Positions 37,699 through 51,100 of a stretch of 64,000 bases of DNA are shown one piece after another (the first letter of the stretch is position 1; each line of letters starts with the position of its first letter). The translations under genes were made by a program, and so were the position numbers. The DNA comes from Membranipora membranacea. Taxonomy: Eukaryota > Bryozoa > Gymnolaemata > Cheilostomatida > Membraniporidae. The notes below the pieces were generated by a model. The model searched no databases and was not told where the DNA came from. It was given only the letters and a program-made list of their open reading frames with translations. The stretch covers positions 29,946,001 to 30,010,000 of the forward strand of contig OU612065.1 in NCBI GenBank assembly GCA_914767715.1, written 5' to 3'.

Positions 37699-38269
37699 CA
37701 TTCATATAATATATGAATGAATAGATAAATATGGGCATTAGGAAATTGTGTTCTCAAATGTTGTCTGGTAAAGAGAGGATAACTCATATTTTAGCTCATA
37801 AAACACCTGATTGGTTTAACTGGACAATATGAAGCGGCGACTCAAGTAAAAATCTTTACTAATATTTCCTGTTACAACTTATTCAGTGACTGATGATTTG
37901 GCTTTGCTTGACAAACAAACTACTACCTGATAACACATTGATGAGCCACTATATAGCAAACCTGTAGTAATGAAATGCTCATATCATCAAATAGCTCACA
38001 TGAAATGAATATCAACCAAATAAAAAGCAAACTGCAGCAAAAAATAGCAGGACTTTCGTTGGTCAGGTTGGTATTTATATAATATTTCTAACCTAGTACC
38101 TACTAACTATCTAACTTACCATACAATTGAATTGCGATACAATACATGACCGCATCATCATATGCAACAATCAATTTGCCTAATCATGGTTGTATATTTG
38201 ATATATTTTCGAAGCAAGTTTGCTTGATGAATATGCGTTGACTGCGCCTTTATCTAGTGGCTGGTAATC

Positions 38270-38400
38270 TAGTAGCATGGCCTTATATTTGTTAAGTCAC
38301 TGCACACCGAGGAATGTGTGGGCAATGGGATTTGAACCCATGACCTTCAGCAACCTGCCAATTGCATATTGAAGATCGCAGCTCTACCCGCCTATCTTAA
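38270..38400 (-). mobile_element. Degenerate tRNA-derived SINE, second family
   Basis: Minus strand: GGCGGGTAGAGCTGCG (worn A box region), then B box GGGTTCAAATCCC near 38330, followed by a body unlike family 1. Confidence 0.6.
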
Positions 38401-39102
38401 TCTCTATCTATGCAATAATTACATGGCAAACAAAAGCCAATAAGTTACACATGCCTATGATCTCTATGATGGTACTGGTAAATCATACTTTTGAAAACTC
38501 CTTCATGTCCACATTTCATCATATCTATTACAATGATAAAAAATATCATGATAAACTGTACCGACAAGTTTTCTTATTCTCCAGTCACTTACGATGTGAT
38601 AGGTAAGTATTGTCACTGGAGTTTCCTCTATCGCATTGAATCATTGTTAGTTGTTAACTGTTGACAGCTAGCTTTGGGATTTCAATTGAAAGTATGTTGA
38701 TGACACCTCTGGCTGTCTTTGCTCTCACAAAACGTAGTGGTTCATAACTGCAAACCTTCTTTGTACTTATGTCTACAACTTTCTTTTTTTCTCTGTGCTT
38801 GTAATATAAGGCCCATAGCACCTCCTTGATAGCAACTGCTATTGTCAGAATGTTGGTTCATTCGAAAAAAAAGTGTTTCATCTAAACTTTGGCTCCCTTC
38901 CAAAAAAGAAATAGATGAGTGATGTTTCAAGGGAAGAAGGTCGCATTTCGCAGTCATCTCTCAACACGTCAAACAAAATTATATTGGTGGATTTCTATTC
39001 TACACTCAACCAGTTCTCGCTGCCAACACTGGGTGATAGTTCCACTCAACATCGTATACGGTTTTGCATCAACACTTACAAACTTTATTTAGAATTGATT
39101 GA

Positions 39103-42100
39103 ATGGGAGGGGAATGCAGTATAGATTACAGGTAAGACATTGGTAGAAGGATTGAGTGAATGTAACTACCTATAGAAGCTCTTGCAGCAGTATTGATGAG
39201 TGAGGCTGATCTCTGCACCTGTGTGACATCTCGTCTATCCTGTAACTTCTCACTTTGTGTACACTAGTGTGCCATGTAATAATGTTTACTTTGTAGACCA
39301 ACTGGACGAAGGATTATTTTGGGATTTCTGCTGGTGTTTGTTCTACTGTACTTCATCATACCCCTACTTAAGTCAAGCGGCCATAGATATATTGTTCTAA
39401 GTAAGTATGTTTCTGGAAGAGATTATTAGAACTTGTCAATGTAGCGTAGATATGTATGGGCTTTTGAATAATGTGAGTGAAGGACAGAGTTTGTGAAAAC
39501 GCTTGCCAAGCGCGACAAAGTACTTACTGCAAAACCAAAAATATGGAGTTAGAACCACATCTGATATTTGGAGATCATTTCACATACATCTACAAAAAGT
39601 CCGAAATCCAAAATGAAAATGGCTAAAAAAGGCAGTTTAAAATTTTTTTCCCATTACATCAGATATACGATTCGGACACAATATGCCCATTATCTCAGTT
39701 TGACAAAAGTGCCAGTTAGTACTTTGTCACCAGCAAAAGCTATCAGAATTTGCTAGGCGGTCAAACTTAGTTAGGACTTTTTACAATTCGTTGAAGGGAT
39801 GCCAATTCAAAGAGATATAGTTCACTAACTCTTTGTTTGAATCATATAAGACAAGAATCCTCTGATCTTTGTTGTACATAATGATTGTAATCAAATATCA
39901 TGACTAAATTGAAAATTTGTTCGAGATATGACTGCTAATTGTGCCTTTAAGTGTAAGTGTATAATGTAATTGTGAATAACTGAAACCATTGCAGGCAGAA
40001 TTGAGAGATGTCTTGAAGATCGCCTGAAGACGTACTCAGGAAAAGTTGATTCCCAGAATGCCTTTATTTACCATGTTCCTCCAATCAAGGATCAAGAAGA
40101 AAAGTACTTCCTGCCATATATTGGTATGTTCAGAGTTGGATGTAGAAATCGCCGCTGTCAGTTGACGAATTTTAATCTTGGTATTTATCTACATTTTGGC
40201 AATGCAGAGTTATACCCTGTGAGGTTCATAATTACTGGCACCAGCAGAATACCGTACTGTAAACAAACACACTTTTGAATAACTGATTTTGCCTAGTCGT
40301 TTCAAAAGTGAAGGCCAAGTGATTGATTTCATATGCGCTAAGACTACAGTGTATAGTGTCTTCTTTTATGGCTAATATTTTCGTCACCTTAGCATAACGT
40401 CGAACATGCTGTCCAAATAACCTTTGTTGTGGCCAAACAAAGTTTTTTTTGAAAGTTCTCACATACGAAGCCGCTTTCATTAACCATGGTGCACACAGGA
40501 AATGCTAACAAAATTTTTCATTGCATCTTCATTTTTCTTGAATTTAACGCAAAAGATTGCCAAAAAAAACAGCTATTTTTAGGGACTTTTGAGGTGTTTA
40601 TAGGGACTTTTGAGGTGTTTCTTGGCATTCTTTTGCGTTAAATTCAAGAAAAATGAAGATGTAATGAAAAGTTCTGTTGGCATTTCCTGTGTGCACCATG
40701 GTTAATGAAAGCGGCTTCGTATGTGAGAACTTTCAAAAAAACTTTGTTTGGCCACAATAATGGTTATTTGCACAGCATGTTCGACGTTATGCTAAGGTGA
40801 CGAAAATATTGGCCGTATTCGAGAGTCTACTGTCATTGCAATATGTAAGCTAATTTTGTGAAAGTCAATGTGTATGACATTTGAAGAGTACTCTAAGAGA
40901 AAATCATAATTAACTTTGTTTCGAGCCTATGATCTGTTGTGAATTAATGATTGAAATCTCACATATTTTCGTGGCTTCACAAAAAAATGCATTGTATGGC
41001 ATGACGTAAAAAGTCAATTTATACTAGTCATATATCAAAGAAAATCAAATTTTACGATGGACGCAATCTCTAAGTATACATTCCACCTGTTTTGAAATTT
41101 CTTGCAATTAATTTGACTTCTCCATCTGCATTGACAAAAACAGCGTTTTCTGCCTCATTTCCTCCCTAAAATGACACAACGTCATCGAATCAAGTTCGTG
41201 TTTAGGCATTCATTTTCAGTAGCTCGACAGCTTTCCAACGGTATATGATATGTTGATATTCGGATCGGTCTTTGACATTACCTTAACAAATTCTGCAGTA
41301 TGGGTAATATTTACAATTGTAGGAAATGGGTACATAGGCATGTCTATGGATGGAAAACACGGTGTTTGGTTGAAGGGAGAGCGAGGTTTAGACATTGCTA
41401 CGGATTACAATCCTCTCATGCAGTTTGAGATTAGGCACTATGATATAAAAGGTAGGTGATTGGTTGGTTTGTGGTTAGAGCCTTATCATATCGACATTGA
41501 GGCGAAGAATACAGGGCGACTTCAATTACTTGAATCACTTCAAAAGATTCATTTTATTGTTTAATTAAACTCAATATCAATATTTTATAATCAATACATA
41601 TTAATTTATGTTGAAAGATAGTTTTACTTCTGAGAGTTTATATATCAAGGCTGGACTTGTTGAGGTGGATCTTTTGTTTCTACCGCTTGCTTTGCTTTCA
41701 ACAATCTGATTTCCTTATTTTACTGACTTAACATCCGGGCAGTGTAATAATGAATCAATCCATTTTAAGCTAAATGATGATGCAGGGAAATCTGCGTGTC
41801 AGCTCCCATTATGATGGTACTTCCAGGCTGCAATTCAAAGTTGTAGATCATGTCAGTTCTGATTTTGACATCACTTGTATTTTAGATGCTGTTGTTCTGG
41901 ATATCCAGGAAGGTAGAATAGTTAAACACACTTGCTACCAGAAACATAAATCGGTAAGTTTGGGTTGACTGCAGCGGCTATGTCGTGCCTAGCACAAACC
42001 TGACGTCTTTATGAGCCAAGCAACTTTGCCAAACTGCTGTGATGCCTAGATTAGAATATTATCCAGCAGAAATACTGTGTATCTAATTTGGCTATGATCC

Positions 42101-45100
42101 AGATTATATCCATCACAACAATAGGCATACTTGATGCTAAAAATTTACCCTCAGTGATCCTTCAATGTACATGATACATGTATTTCTTTTCATGCACCAC
42201 TTCCAGCATTGTCAGATGATAATTTCCTACCATTTTGCACTCACTATCCAGGGTGAAGTTTGATTGATCTTACCATATTTTTTCAGCGTGTAGGACCTGG
42301 TCAACCGATCACAGGCCATATTTCATTTGATGTAGGGCCACCATCTTAACAGCGCAAAATGTTGAAAGTCGAAGAGCAGTGATGTCATTGAATGGTGATA
42401 GTACAAAATATTGTTTCCTGTAGAAATGACAGCACTTCTGTCCTTCTAGGCAACAAGAAATGTTAGAAGTCGCCATGATCAAATAAAGAATGTTAAAGTT
42501 ATCCCATAATGCATCTGTTTAAATCTTATAATAAGATAATGCCAACAAATCCAGTATTATATGTTGCATTTTCGGTATGCTGCTTTCATATCCTATCTAT
42601 TACTGTCTGCGTATTAACCTGTGCTAATCATTTCAGGCGCTGTCTAGTTGTGTATCCCTCACACAAACACTGTACATCCACAGAACAAGGCCTGGTCTAC
42701 TCGTACAGGAGGTCAGCTTTTATAACCCTACAGATGATAACATAGAGGTGGATATCACACAGGACAGCCTCTCAGCCTGGGCTACAGAATACAGCAAAGT
42801 GGAAAACATGTAAGTAAGATTAACGCACCTCTCATACTTCCCTGTGTATCTGGTACTCATAATGTAGCTTCGTATGCAGGGATTATTGGGATAAACAGAT
42901 AAAGTGTAGTCTAGGAATTCCTGAGATTCAGTACAACCGCAAAACTTGAACCAAATATTGAGAATTGGAATATGCTTAGCTCAAAAACAAGAAGCAACGG
43001 GTCTTTTCCCGCTAAAATGGTATTGATGATCACATTGAGACAATTCATGGCGTAAAAAGCTTAAAAGCAAATTACAAATGCATTTATACATGCATATATA
43101 CACTTATGTAATCATTGACTTAACAGCAGAGTAGGCTGGTTTTAAGTCTATAGACTGTAGGATATGGCTCTAACACTGTCTCAATCCAGTATTTATGGCA
43201 CTGATGGTTACGGAACATCAAAACTAGATGCTTAAAACTGATACAGTGACACACTGCTTATCCTAGATGGTTTCATGTGTCAATACGATCACTGTGTTAA
43301 TATCATTTGATGACATTGTAATTGTCTGGGGGTAACAGTGGCCTCTATAAAAATTAAGTCATCATGTAGCTGATGTGATCACATTTTGCAAACTACTAGT
43401 GAAATAAACGGTGTGCTGAATGATTAATAGATATTCATTTATTAAGTGTCTCGGAAAGCAAAAAACAACCACTGTTTATATCAAAGCTTTACCATTGCAA
43501 TGAACAAAAAAGTAGATTTTTTCGCACAATGACCTTATTGAATGATGTAACCTAATTTAAAGTGCGATAATCCAGGGTCTAGAAGGGTCTAGAGTGTGTT
43601 ATCTCCCCTGTCACGGATTCACATTTAAATGATGATCCACACACTGTATAACAGTAGGCCCATCCCGGGCTCATCTAGGACAATTACAAGCCTGCTCTAC
43701 TTACACTAGAAATTAGCAAAAAACAGTATTGGACAATGGTAGCGCAGTCAAAGATATTTTAGTGTTAACCGTAACAGGGGAGATAACATACTCTAGAGTC
43801 TAGAGTCTAGACCCTTCTATACCCTGGAATTTCTCACTTTAAATTAGGTTACATCATTTATTAATGTCCTTGTGCAAAAAGATTTACTTTTTTTGTTCAT
43901 TGCAATGGTAAAGCTTTGATATGAACAGTAGTTGTTTTTTGATTTCCTAGACACTTTAAAAGCAATGCTTCCATTACACCGATCCCATTCATCACACCCT
44001 AGTATCAACACTTTGAATCTCATCATTGACTATTTTGTAGCCTATATATTTGGAATGTTAAAGGTTAACCCATAGTGCCAGTTTTAGGATGTCCTTAAAA
44101 GATCCAGTCAGTTATATGACATATTATAATGTTTGTTTGCTCCAGGCTAATAAAGCTATGAAGCATGATACCAATATGTCATATTTCTACATTTTGTAGT
44201 AAGGAACAAAGAAGGTCTGATGCTGACTCAGCTACCCAATGGAAAGTCGGCAGCAAGACTCTGGCCAATCAAGTATTGTTAACTGTTGTCAGCAGACAGT
44301 TCTCGCAAAGTGGAATTCTAGAACTGCCTGCTAAAAGGTACAATATATATCTGTCTATGAAAACAGAATCAGATAGAACTAAGTTCAAACATTTCCTGGG
44401 TCTATAGCAGTGGGATTTCATTATCTCCCCAGTCCCAGCAAGTTGATCGAAATGTGGTTTATAATGAAATGTTACTATGAACAACCAGGGGAAGGTTCAA
44501 TCCCTTCACCAGATGTTTGTGGGGATAAATAAAAATAATAATGTTGTGGATATGATAAAATAAGGCATGATCAATTATTATTTATAATATTAGACAGGGG
44601 TTGTGGTGTCGATTCATATCAGTTATTTTGATATGGCAGATGACGAAAAAAATTTTCATAATGTTCAAACTATGATAAAAATTATATTTATGTTCATGTG
44701 AAAAAATAACTCTATCATTAATGCTGCGGTTAAATATGTATCGTTTGAATTGAATATGTTAACATGCTGTCTATCCTTATACAGTTCTGTGACTCGACAC
44801 TCCATGTCAGTATTTGACTACACAGTTATGGAGCATGATGGAGCCAAGCCAGATAAAACTGTGACAATGAAAACTATTCGCGATCGTAAAACACACACAG
44901 TGAAAGCGTTGAAGAGTATTCTAGCTAACACTAATACCGAGCTTCTGGAAGAACACCAGACCGCATGGCATCAGGTAAGGGTAGTTTTGCTATTGGCAGC
45001 AGTTAGCGCCCACAAATAGAAACCTAGATATGTATAGGTATACCATTCTAAGGGTTCGATACATATGGTTTTTCCTGAGGGGTACAACTGTCAGATTGAC

Positions 45101-48100
45101 AGATTTATTTATTCATATTCCACTGTTGAAATACCCTGGGATATTATATAAAACTATCGTACAAGTAACAAGAATGTGTTGGCTTAAAGGCCTGATGGTA
45201 GTGGAAAATTTGTGTGCTTAATTTAAATGAGTGAAGTATTCGAAAGAGGCTAGAATAAGCAGCTAGCTAATGTTTACCAAACATCATCACTTTTCATAGA
45301 CTTCCACATTAGCTAGTAGAAAATGGGTGGTAGCTATCATTTAGCAACCAATAGCACTAAACTATCTAATATAAAATTCTCCATGTTAATGCTTCTATAA
45401 CACACTGTTTTCTCTTATTCTCAGCTGTGGCAGTCAGGATTCTCTATAAGTGATAGCAGAGCACCAGATTCACTCAACTCTGATGTCATCAACTCAACAT
45501 TATATTATATATTATCTCATGTATCGTCTCCCCTGCAAGATAGAACCTCAGATAGACAGGAGAAGAAAACTGCCATACATTACCTCAACAGACCCGAGGC
45601 CTGCTACCATAACATGCACCATACACTGTGAGTTACCTTCACTACCAACCAGAACAACCAAAATATCATAGATCTTAAATTTGCATTTATCCAAGCTATA
45701 AGAGATTTTTGCGTTTCATTCATTATATTTGGGACTGAGGGGAAAGCTTGCAAATGAGCCAAAACATGAGCCTGGTGATTTGAGTGTGACGGAGGACCAC
45801 TCTGCAAAGCCAAGAAGTATGAATGACGGTGGGATTGTTCAATGTTCTATGATAGTTTAAAATCCTCAGCGTGCATCGTGGCCATTATGCATGATGAAGA
45901 TTTTAAACCAATATAATGAGATAGTTCTACCTTAAGTGGTATTTTAAAGTCCCCTTCTTGATCGTTTGTCCGAGGTTGGATCTCTTTTAAATTTGGATAG
46001 GTATCTAGTTTCTAGGAATATAGGGCGTAGACTTGTGGTCTTGAGCTTGTGGACAAGGTTCAATTCTTCACATTGACAGATATACTTGATTTGGTACTGA
46101 CAGTAGTAAACCAGTCATCGTAGCCAGGTGCTTATGGAATAGGACTAAAATAACAGAAGGATCACTGTGTTTGCAAACACAAAATGCAGTGAAAAGCTCC
46201 TCCCCCCCTGTCTCCCTGGTATAAACAGTAACCAGATTTCTGTTGTGTATGGGGAAGAACGTAATAATTGGATAACTGTCAACCAAGCTCATTGGTAGTA
46301 TCCTTGTTCTTAGACAATTAAGAACACAAGGAGTCAATACAAAGAAGGAGCATACATATGTGGCATCCAGGGGATATGGATAAGACAAAGTACTGATCCA
46401 ACTGAAACCCAACAAATTATTATAAGATGAGCAATCTATTTCTGACTACAATGATCACCACATTAATACAATAATTGTTGATAAAAATCTTCAGAAAACT
46501 GCAAAAAATTACCGTCTGATATTCCTCTACCGTAAATTGAGTGATACACAATACATTTTCTAATGTTTGAAATGTTTGTATGCGTATTCACAGCCTGGAT
46601 GCTCTTCTATATTGCATCCCTACTAAATACATGAAGATTTAGATTTAATAGTAGGGATATTCAAAACCAAGGAGCATAAATTATGATTATCTTGCATCGC
46701 TGTATCTCTCATATTGGATGTTAGTGCAACAGGAAAGAAAAATCTCCGATTATTTTTGCGATTTTGTATCATCCAACCGTATTACAAGTATGAGAAAAGT
46801 TTTTGATATCGGTCTCGTTTTCGATATCGGTCTCATTTGCCCTCGTTGCATGGATCGGTGATGAATAAAATTAATATCTGTCTATCTATTAATAAAAGCT
46901 GACGATCTGATGCAAAAAGACATGCTACACTAATCTTAATATTTAAGAGCATAAGAAATGAAAGACAAATATAGAAAATATACAGCCAATGATTGGAATA
47001 TTTGTAACAACACAAATGCAGCAAAATATATTGTAAATAGTGTAAAGAAAAACAGCAGAAATACAGTAAAAAATACTGTAAACAGGGTAAAGAAGAACAG
47101 CAAAAATACAGTAAACAATTCCATAAAAAGTTTTGATAAAAGCAAAAAACTGGGAAGCTGGGATGGTTGGCATGGGTAGTTGCAGATAAAGATCCCTGCC
47201 TTGTCCATTAAACACGAAACTCAGCATGTCTATCTGCTGTGCTGCTGATGAGATCTGATAGTTCACAAGAAAGATACTGAGCAGTGGATTGAAAAGAAGC
47301 ATTCCTCCATTCCTTATGACTACTTCCCAGCCAAACCTTTCAGCAACGGCTGCATATGCTTTCGCCTTATCGTTGTTGCCTGAAATGAAATATGAACAAG
47401 TGATTGATGTACAAAAACAGTCATAGTCCCAGTCATAGTCACAGTCACAGTCATAGTCACAGCCACAGTCACAGCCACAGTCATAGTCACAGTCACAGTC
47501 ACAGTCACAGTCACAGTCACAGCCACAGTCACAGTCACAGCCACAGTCACAGTCACAGTTGTTCGCATTGTCGCCATCAGCATTAATCAGCTTCATTAAT
47601 CACCAAGTTTCCACGAGAATCTCTTCTGGACACATATAAGGAGCAAGTGCACAACAGCTGGACAGACACTGTAAAACTGTTGTTTTTATGACATTTACAG
47701 GCTGTATTTAGTATGGGGACTGTAAACAATATATGCAGTGTATTTACAGTGTCCAACAGATATAACCTTACCTGAAAATAAAGAAAAAAATCATTTGCGG
47801 CAGATGGCTGACTTATATAGTAACTAATTTAGTTGTTAATTGAAATATTGAATTACATCTCACCTTGAAATCGGGACATCATTGACAGCCCTGAGAGAAT
47901 TAGGGCGTATATTCCAACATACGGCGCTATAAGGAAACTGAAGAGAGACAAGTTCAGGTGATGATTGACAATTCTGCCCTCACCCCTCTCACTCCTGTTG
48001 ATATAACCATATCTCTCTATAATAACATCGTATACGTATGTAACAATAACGGTTATTAGATATATCTGAAAATTCCTATGTGTCTGGATGGGTACGGGTT

Positions 48101-51100
48101 CACATAAAACAGCGCTACTGAACCTGCTTTTTGCTGAACTCTGGTAAAACCCGACGAATAATACGGTAAGTGTGGTATGAGGTAAATTCGCGCCCTTGGT
48201 ATCTATATTAAATAATCATTAATCATAATCTTTTTCATGGGGAAATCCAACTGAATCCAACTTGAATTCAAGTTGTCTCCCTATTACCAATGAGGAGATA
48301 ATTCTAAGTTTCATGTCAATATCACTGAAAAACCGTATACCTAATCATAAAATCTATTCAGTTGGATTTCCCCATGAAAATGATTATAATTAATGATTAT
48401 TTAATATAGATACCAAGGGCCGAATTTACCTAGTATCATTCATTCATGCGCTCATATCATTCATACGCAGAGTTCTAGTCATGACAACAAAATCAGAGCA
48501 CCAGATTTCAGAAACAATAAGTAGACAAGTCAATTCCAGCCATTTCCGAATTCAACAATAATTTTTTATATGGTAATGACATGAGGAGTTGTCTTCACTG
48601 AGATAAATAACAAACCTCAACTGGAGTTGTTTTCCCTTACTATACAAGGAGTAACGAGGAGTAAGAAGAAGAGGAATGGGTAAAAGAAGAGTATGGAGTA
48701 AAAGAATAATGTAGTTGGCATTTCTTCTGTAAACATTTATATCTGTGGGCTGGCATGCTTAAATTCAGGACTGCTGATTGCATGGACCCGAGATAGATCC
48801 TGTTTGAAAAAATTGTTTTGACCAAATAGCAGTTATAGGATACTAGTCTTTGGTTGTACAATTATTGTGACTAACTGGTTGGTCTAACAAAACTAAAATC
48901 TGAGTCAACCCGGATCTAATACCCGGGAGTGTTACCCGGACCTACAAGTACAAATCTAATACCCATTCCATCCATAGTGTACATCAATATGTACTCATTG
49001 AGTGTATACAGGCAAAGATAACAAACTTTTTATTGGTTGCATATGCGCAAAGTGCTTTATGCTTGAGCTTTCGTCAAAAATGTGATTTTCTGGTTTTATA
49101 ACCTGTCATAACCTCTCCGCAAACAAGATTGTTTTATTGCACATAAAACTATGTAAGCCATGGAGAGAAAGTTTTCCAAAAACCTCTTTAAACAAAATTA
49201 ATAATATTATTCATCTACACCTCACCCTCAATTGTAGCTATTATTGAGCCCATTGAGAATAAGAAGGCAGCAACTCCGACATAAGGTGATATTATTACGA
49301 AAAGGGTGAAAGACAAAACAAGATAGTCATTGGGAGGGTTGTCTCCATCCTGTTCTCTATTCTCTCTTCTCCTTCTTTGCTGATCTAAATTTAAATAGGA
49401 AACATTTTGATACACTGCTTAAATCCTGTACCTTCTTGAGCACAGAGACAGACAGTTGCAATGCAGTATCAAATATCTGAATTTTATAAGTGCATTCTAC
49501 ATAGGAGGAAACTCGTACTACTCACCAAATTGTGACATGTTAAAGATCTGAACATTTCTTTATGGACAGAGTCAACCTTGAACAGAGCCACATTGAATTA
49601 GAATGTTCAGATTACAAGTCTTTTGTCTTTAATAAGATGTCCAAACCGGATAGACAGAATATTGTCTTTATAAAAAACACATTCAGGCCAGTATAACCAC
49701 TACTATACCAGTCTGTAAGAAAACATGCGAATGAAAATTGTAAAAGACAGTTTATCTTACTTACAATAGCAATTAAAAATAACATAAATTTCACTCTGTA
49801 GATGGCTCTAAGCCCAAAAGTTGGTGAACCAAAGCGTTCCCTTGATGATATGGAACAATTTGAATGAGGATACAGAATGTTTGGAACTAAGATAACTCTA
49901 ACATTACCGTCTGTTTGATCAGCGAGTAATACAATTACACTTTGAGTGTCAAATGTGATCGAAGTTGTAAAAATCATATCAAGAAACGGTGGACATTTAC
50001 CGAATTGCCTCTCTACCATCGATATTGTTTTAATCATTATAGGGTCTTAGCTGAGGGGTAGGCTTTTAGGGCACTTACATTTTCCCCTGAAATGCTTTCT
50101 ATTCGTAGTGCAAAAATATGAGCATCTTGAGCTACGGTATAAAATGGAAAAATTCTGCAAAACCAAAGAATCATAAACCCAAAAGTGTTTTTTTAATCTT
50201 GTGATTTGTTTCAATCGATCCATGGCGGTAGTTCTCCGTCCCAGGTTGGATGTCCTTAAATTTTGATTGATACCATAAAGCTTGCCAAATAGCGTAGTTT
50301 ATGCAATAAAAAAATTACTTAGTTTAAAAGCTGTTTGGTGAAGACAGCTTCGCTTCGATAATTGAGCACCTCTGCCAAGATTATCAATGAGGAACTTACA
50401 GCATTCACCAAAGTATTTTATCAGCATTTTGATGTTATAATCATTCCATTAATCTAACTTATAAACATTAAATCAGCAGTTAATGGGGCATTCCTAATGG
50501 TGAACATACCAGTCAGTCAGTCTTGTTTTGCAGTGTAATTTATTAATGCTACTCTTTGCTGTGATAGATGTTCAATTATTTTGTATTCAACTGGTAAGTC
50601 GCAGTGGATTGGTATACTCGGAATTCGACATTGGTGAATGCGGAGCATCACAATAGAACATAAGAGTATGAGCAAACCTTTTTCTATTGAAGTATAAGGA
50701 TGAATAAATGCAAAATTACACAACAACTGACCCCTACTAGCTCACCAGTCCTATCCAGATGCAAATATCAAGTTATAACATTATAGAAGTTAGTATGGTT
50801 ATTTGCAGATCACCACGTCATAATGTAATATAATGCTCACTGTTGAAACAGTGTCATTGGAACCACAAAGTCGTCATAAACATCTGATATTTCTGATATT
50901 TCTATTTGTAATGATTGAATATTTATGTATAATAGATAATATCAATATGATACACATTTAAAAAAATCAAATTTATTGGTCCAAGCAAAATGCAGCAATT
51001 AGGTACATTATACTAATGCTGAGCAATGGTGGAAAGTAATTGTTGATAGTTGTTAGAATCAACAATAATAAGACAGTGTCTGTTGGGAGTGGAGACAAAT

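Larger units (their letters stand above)
36871..39102. other. Intergenic region between QRICH2-like and KIAA2013-like genes
   Basis: Contains the QRICH2-like 3' UTR with AATAAA at 37163, a 47-nt hairpin at 37652 and a degenerate tRNA-like SINE at 38270-38400. The KIAA2013-like 5' UTR/promoter should lie at the right end. An open frame at 38915-39124 ends in a stop before the donor at 39132 and is out of frame with the real exon. Confidence 0.5.

Noticed and set aside
38915-39124. 69-codon frame as the KIAA2013-like first exon
   Set aside because: It stops before the donor at 39132. The frame that joins the next exon starts at the ATG at 39103, after an in-frame TGA.
41774-41968. Longer exon starting at 41786 for the KIAA2013-like gene
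   Set aside because: Its phase conflicts with the preceding exon. The acceptor at 41884-41885 fits the phase and the family's sequence.
46068-46415. 115-codon minus-strand frame as a gene
   Set aside because: Looks like a decayed SINE/repeat stretch with no splice context or family match.
47404-47586. Plus-strand His-Ser repeat protein
   Set aside because: Only the translation of the CACAGT array; no gene context on that strand.
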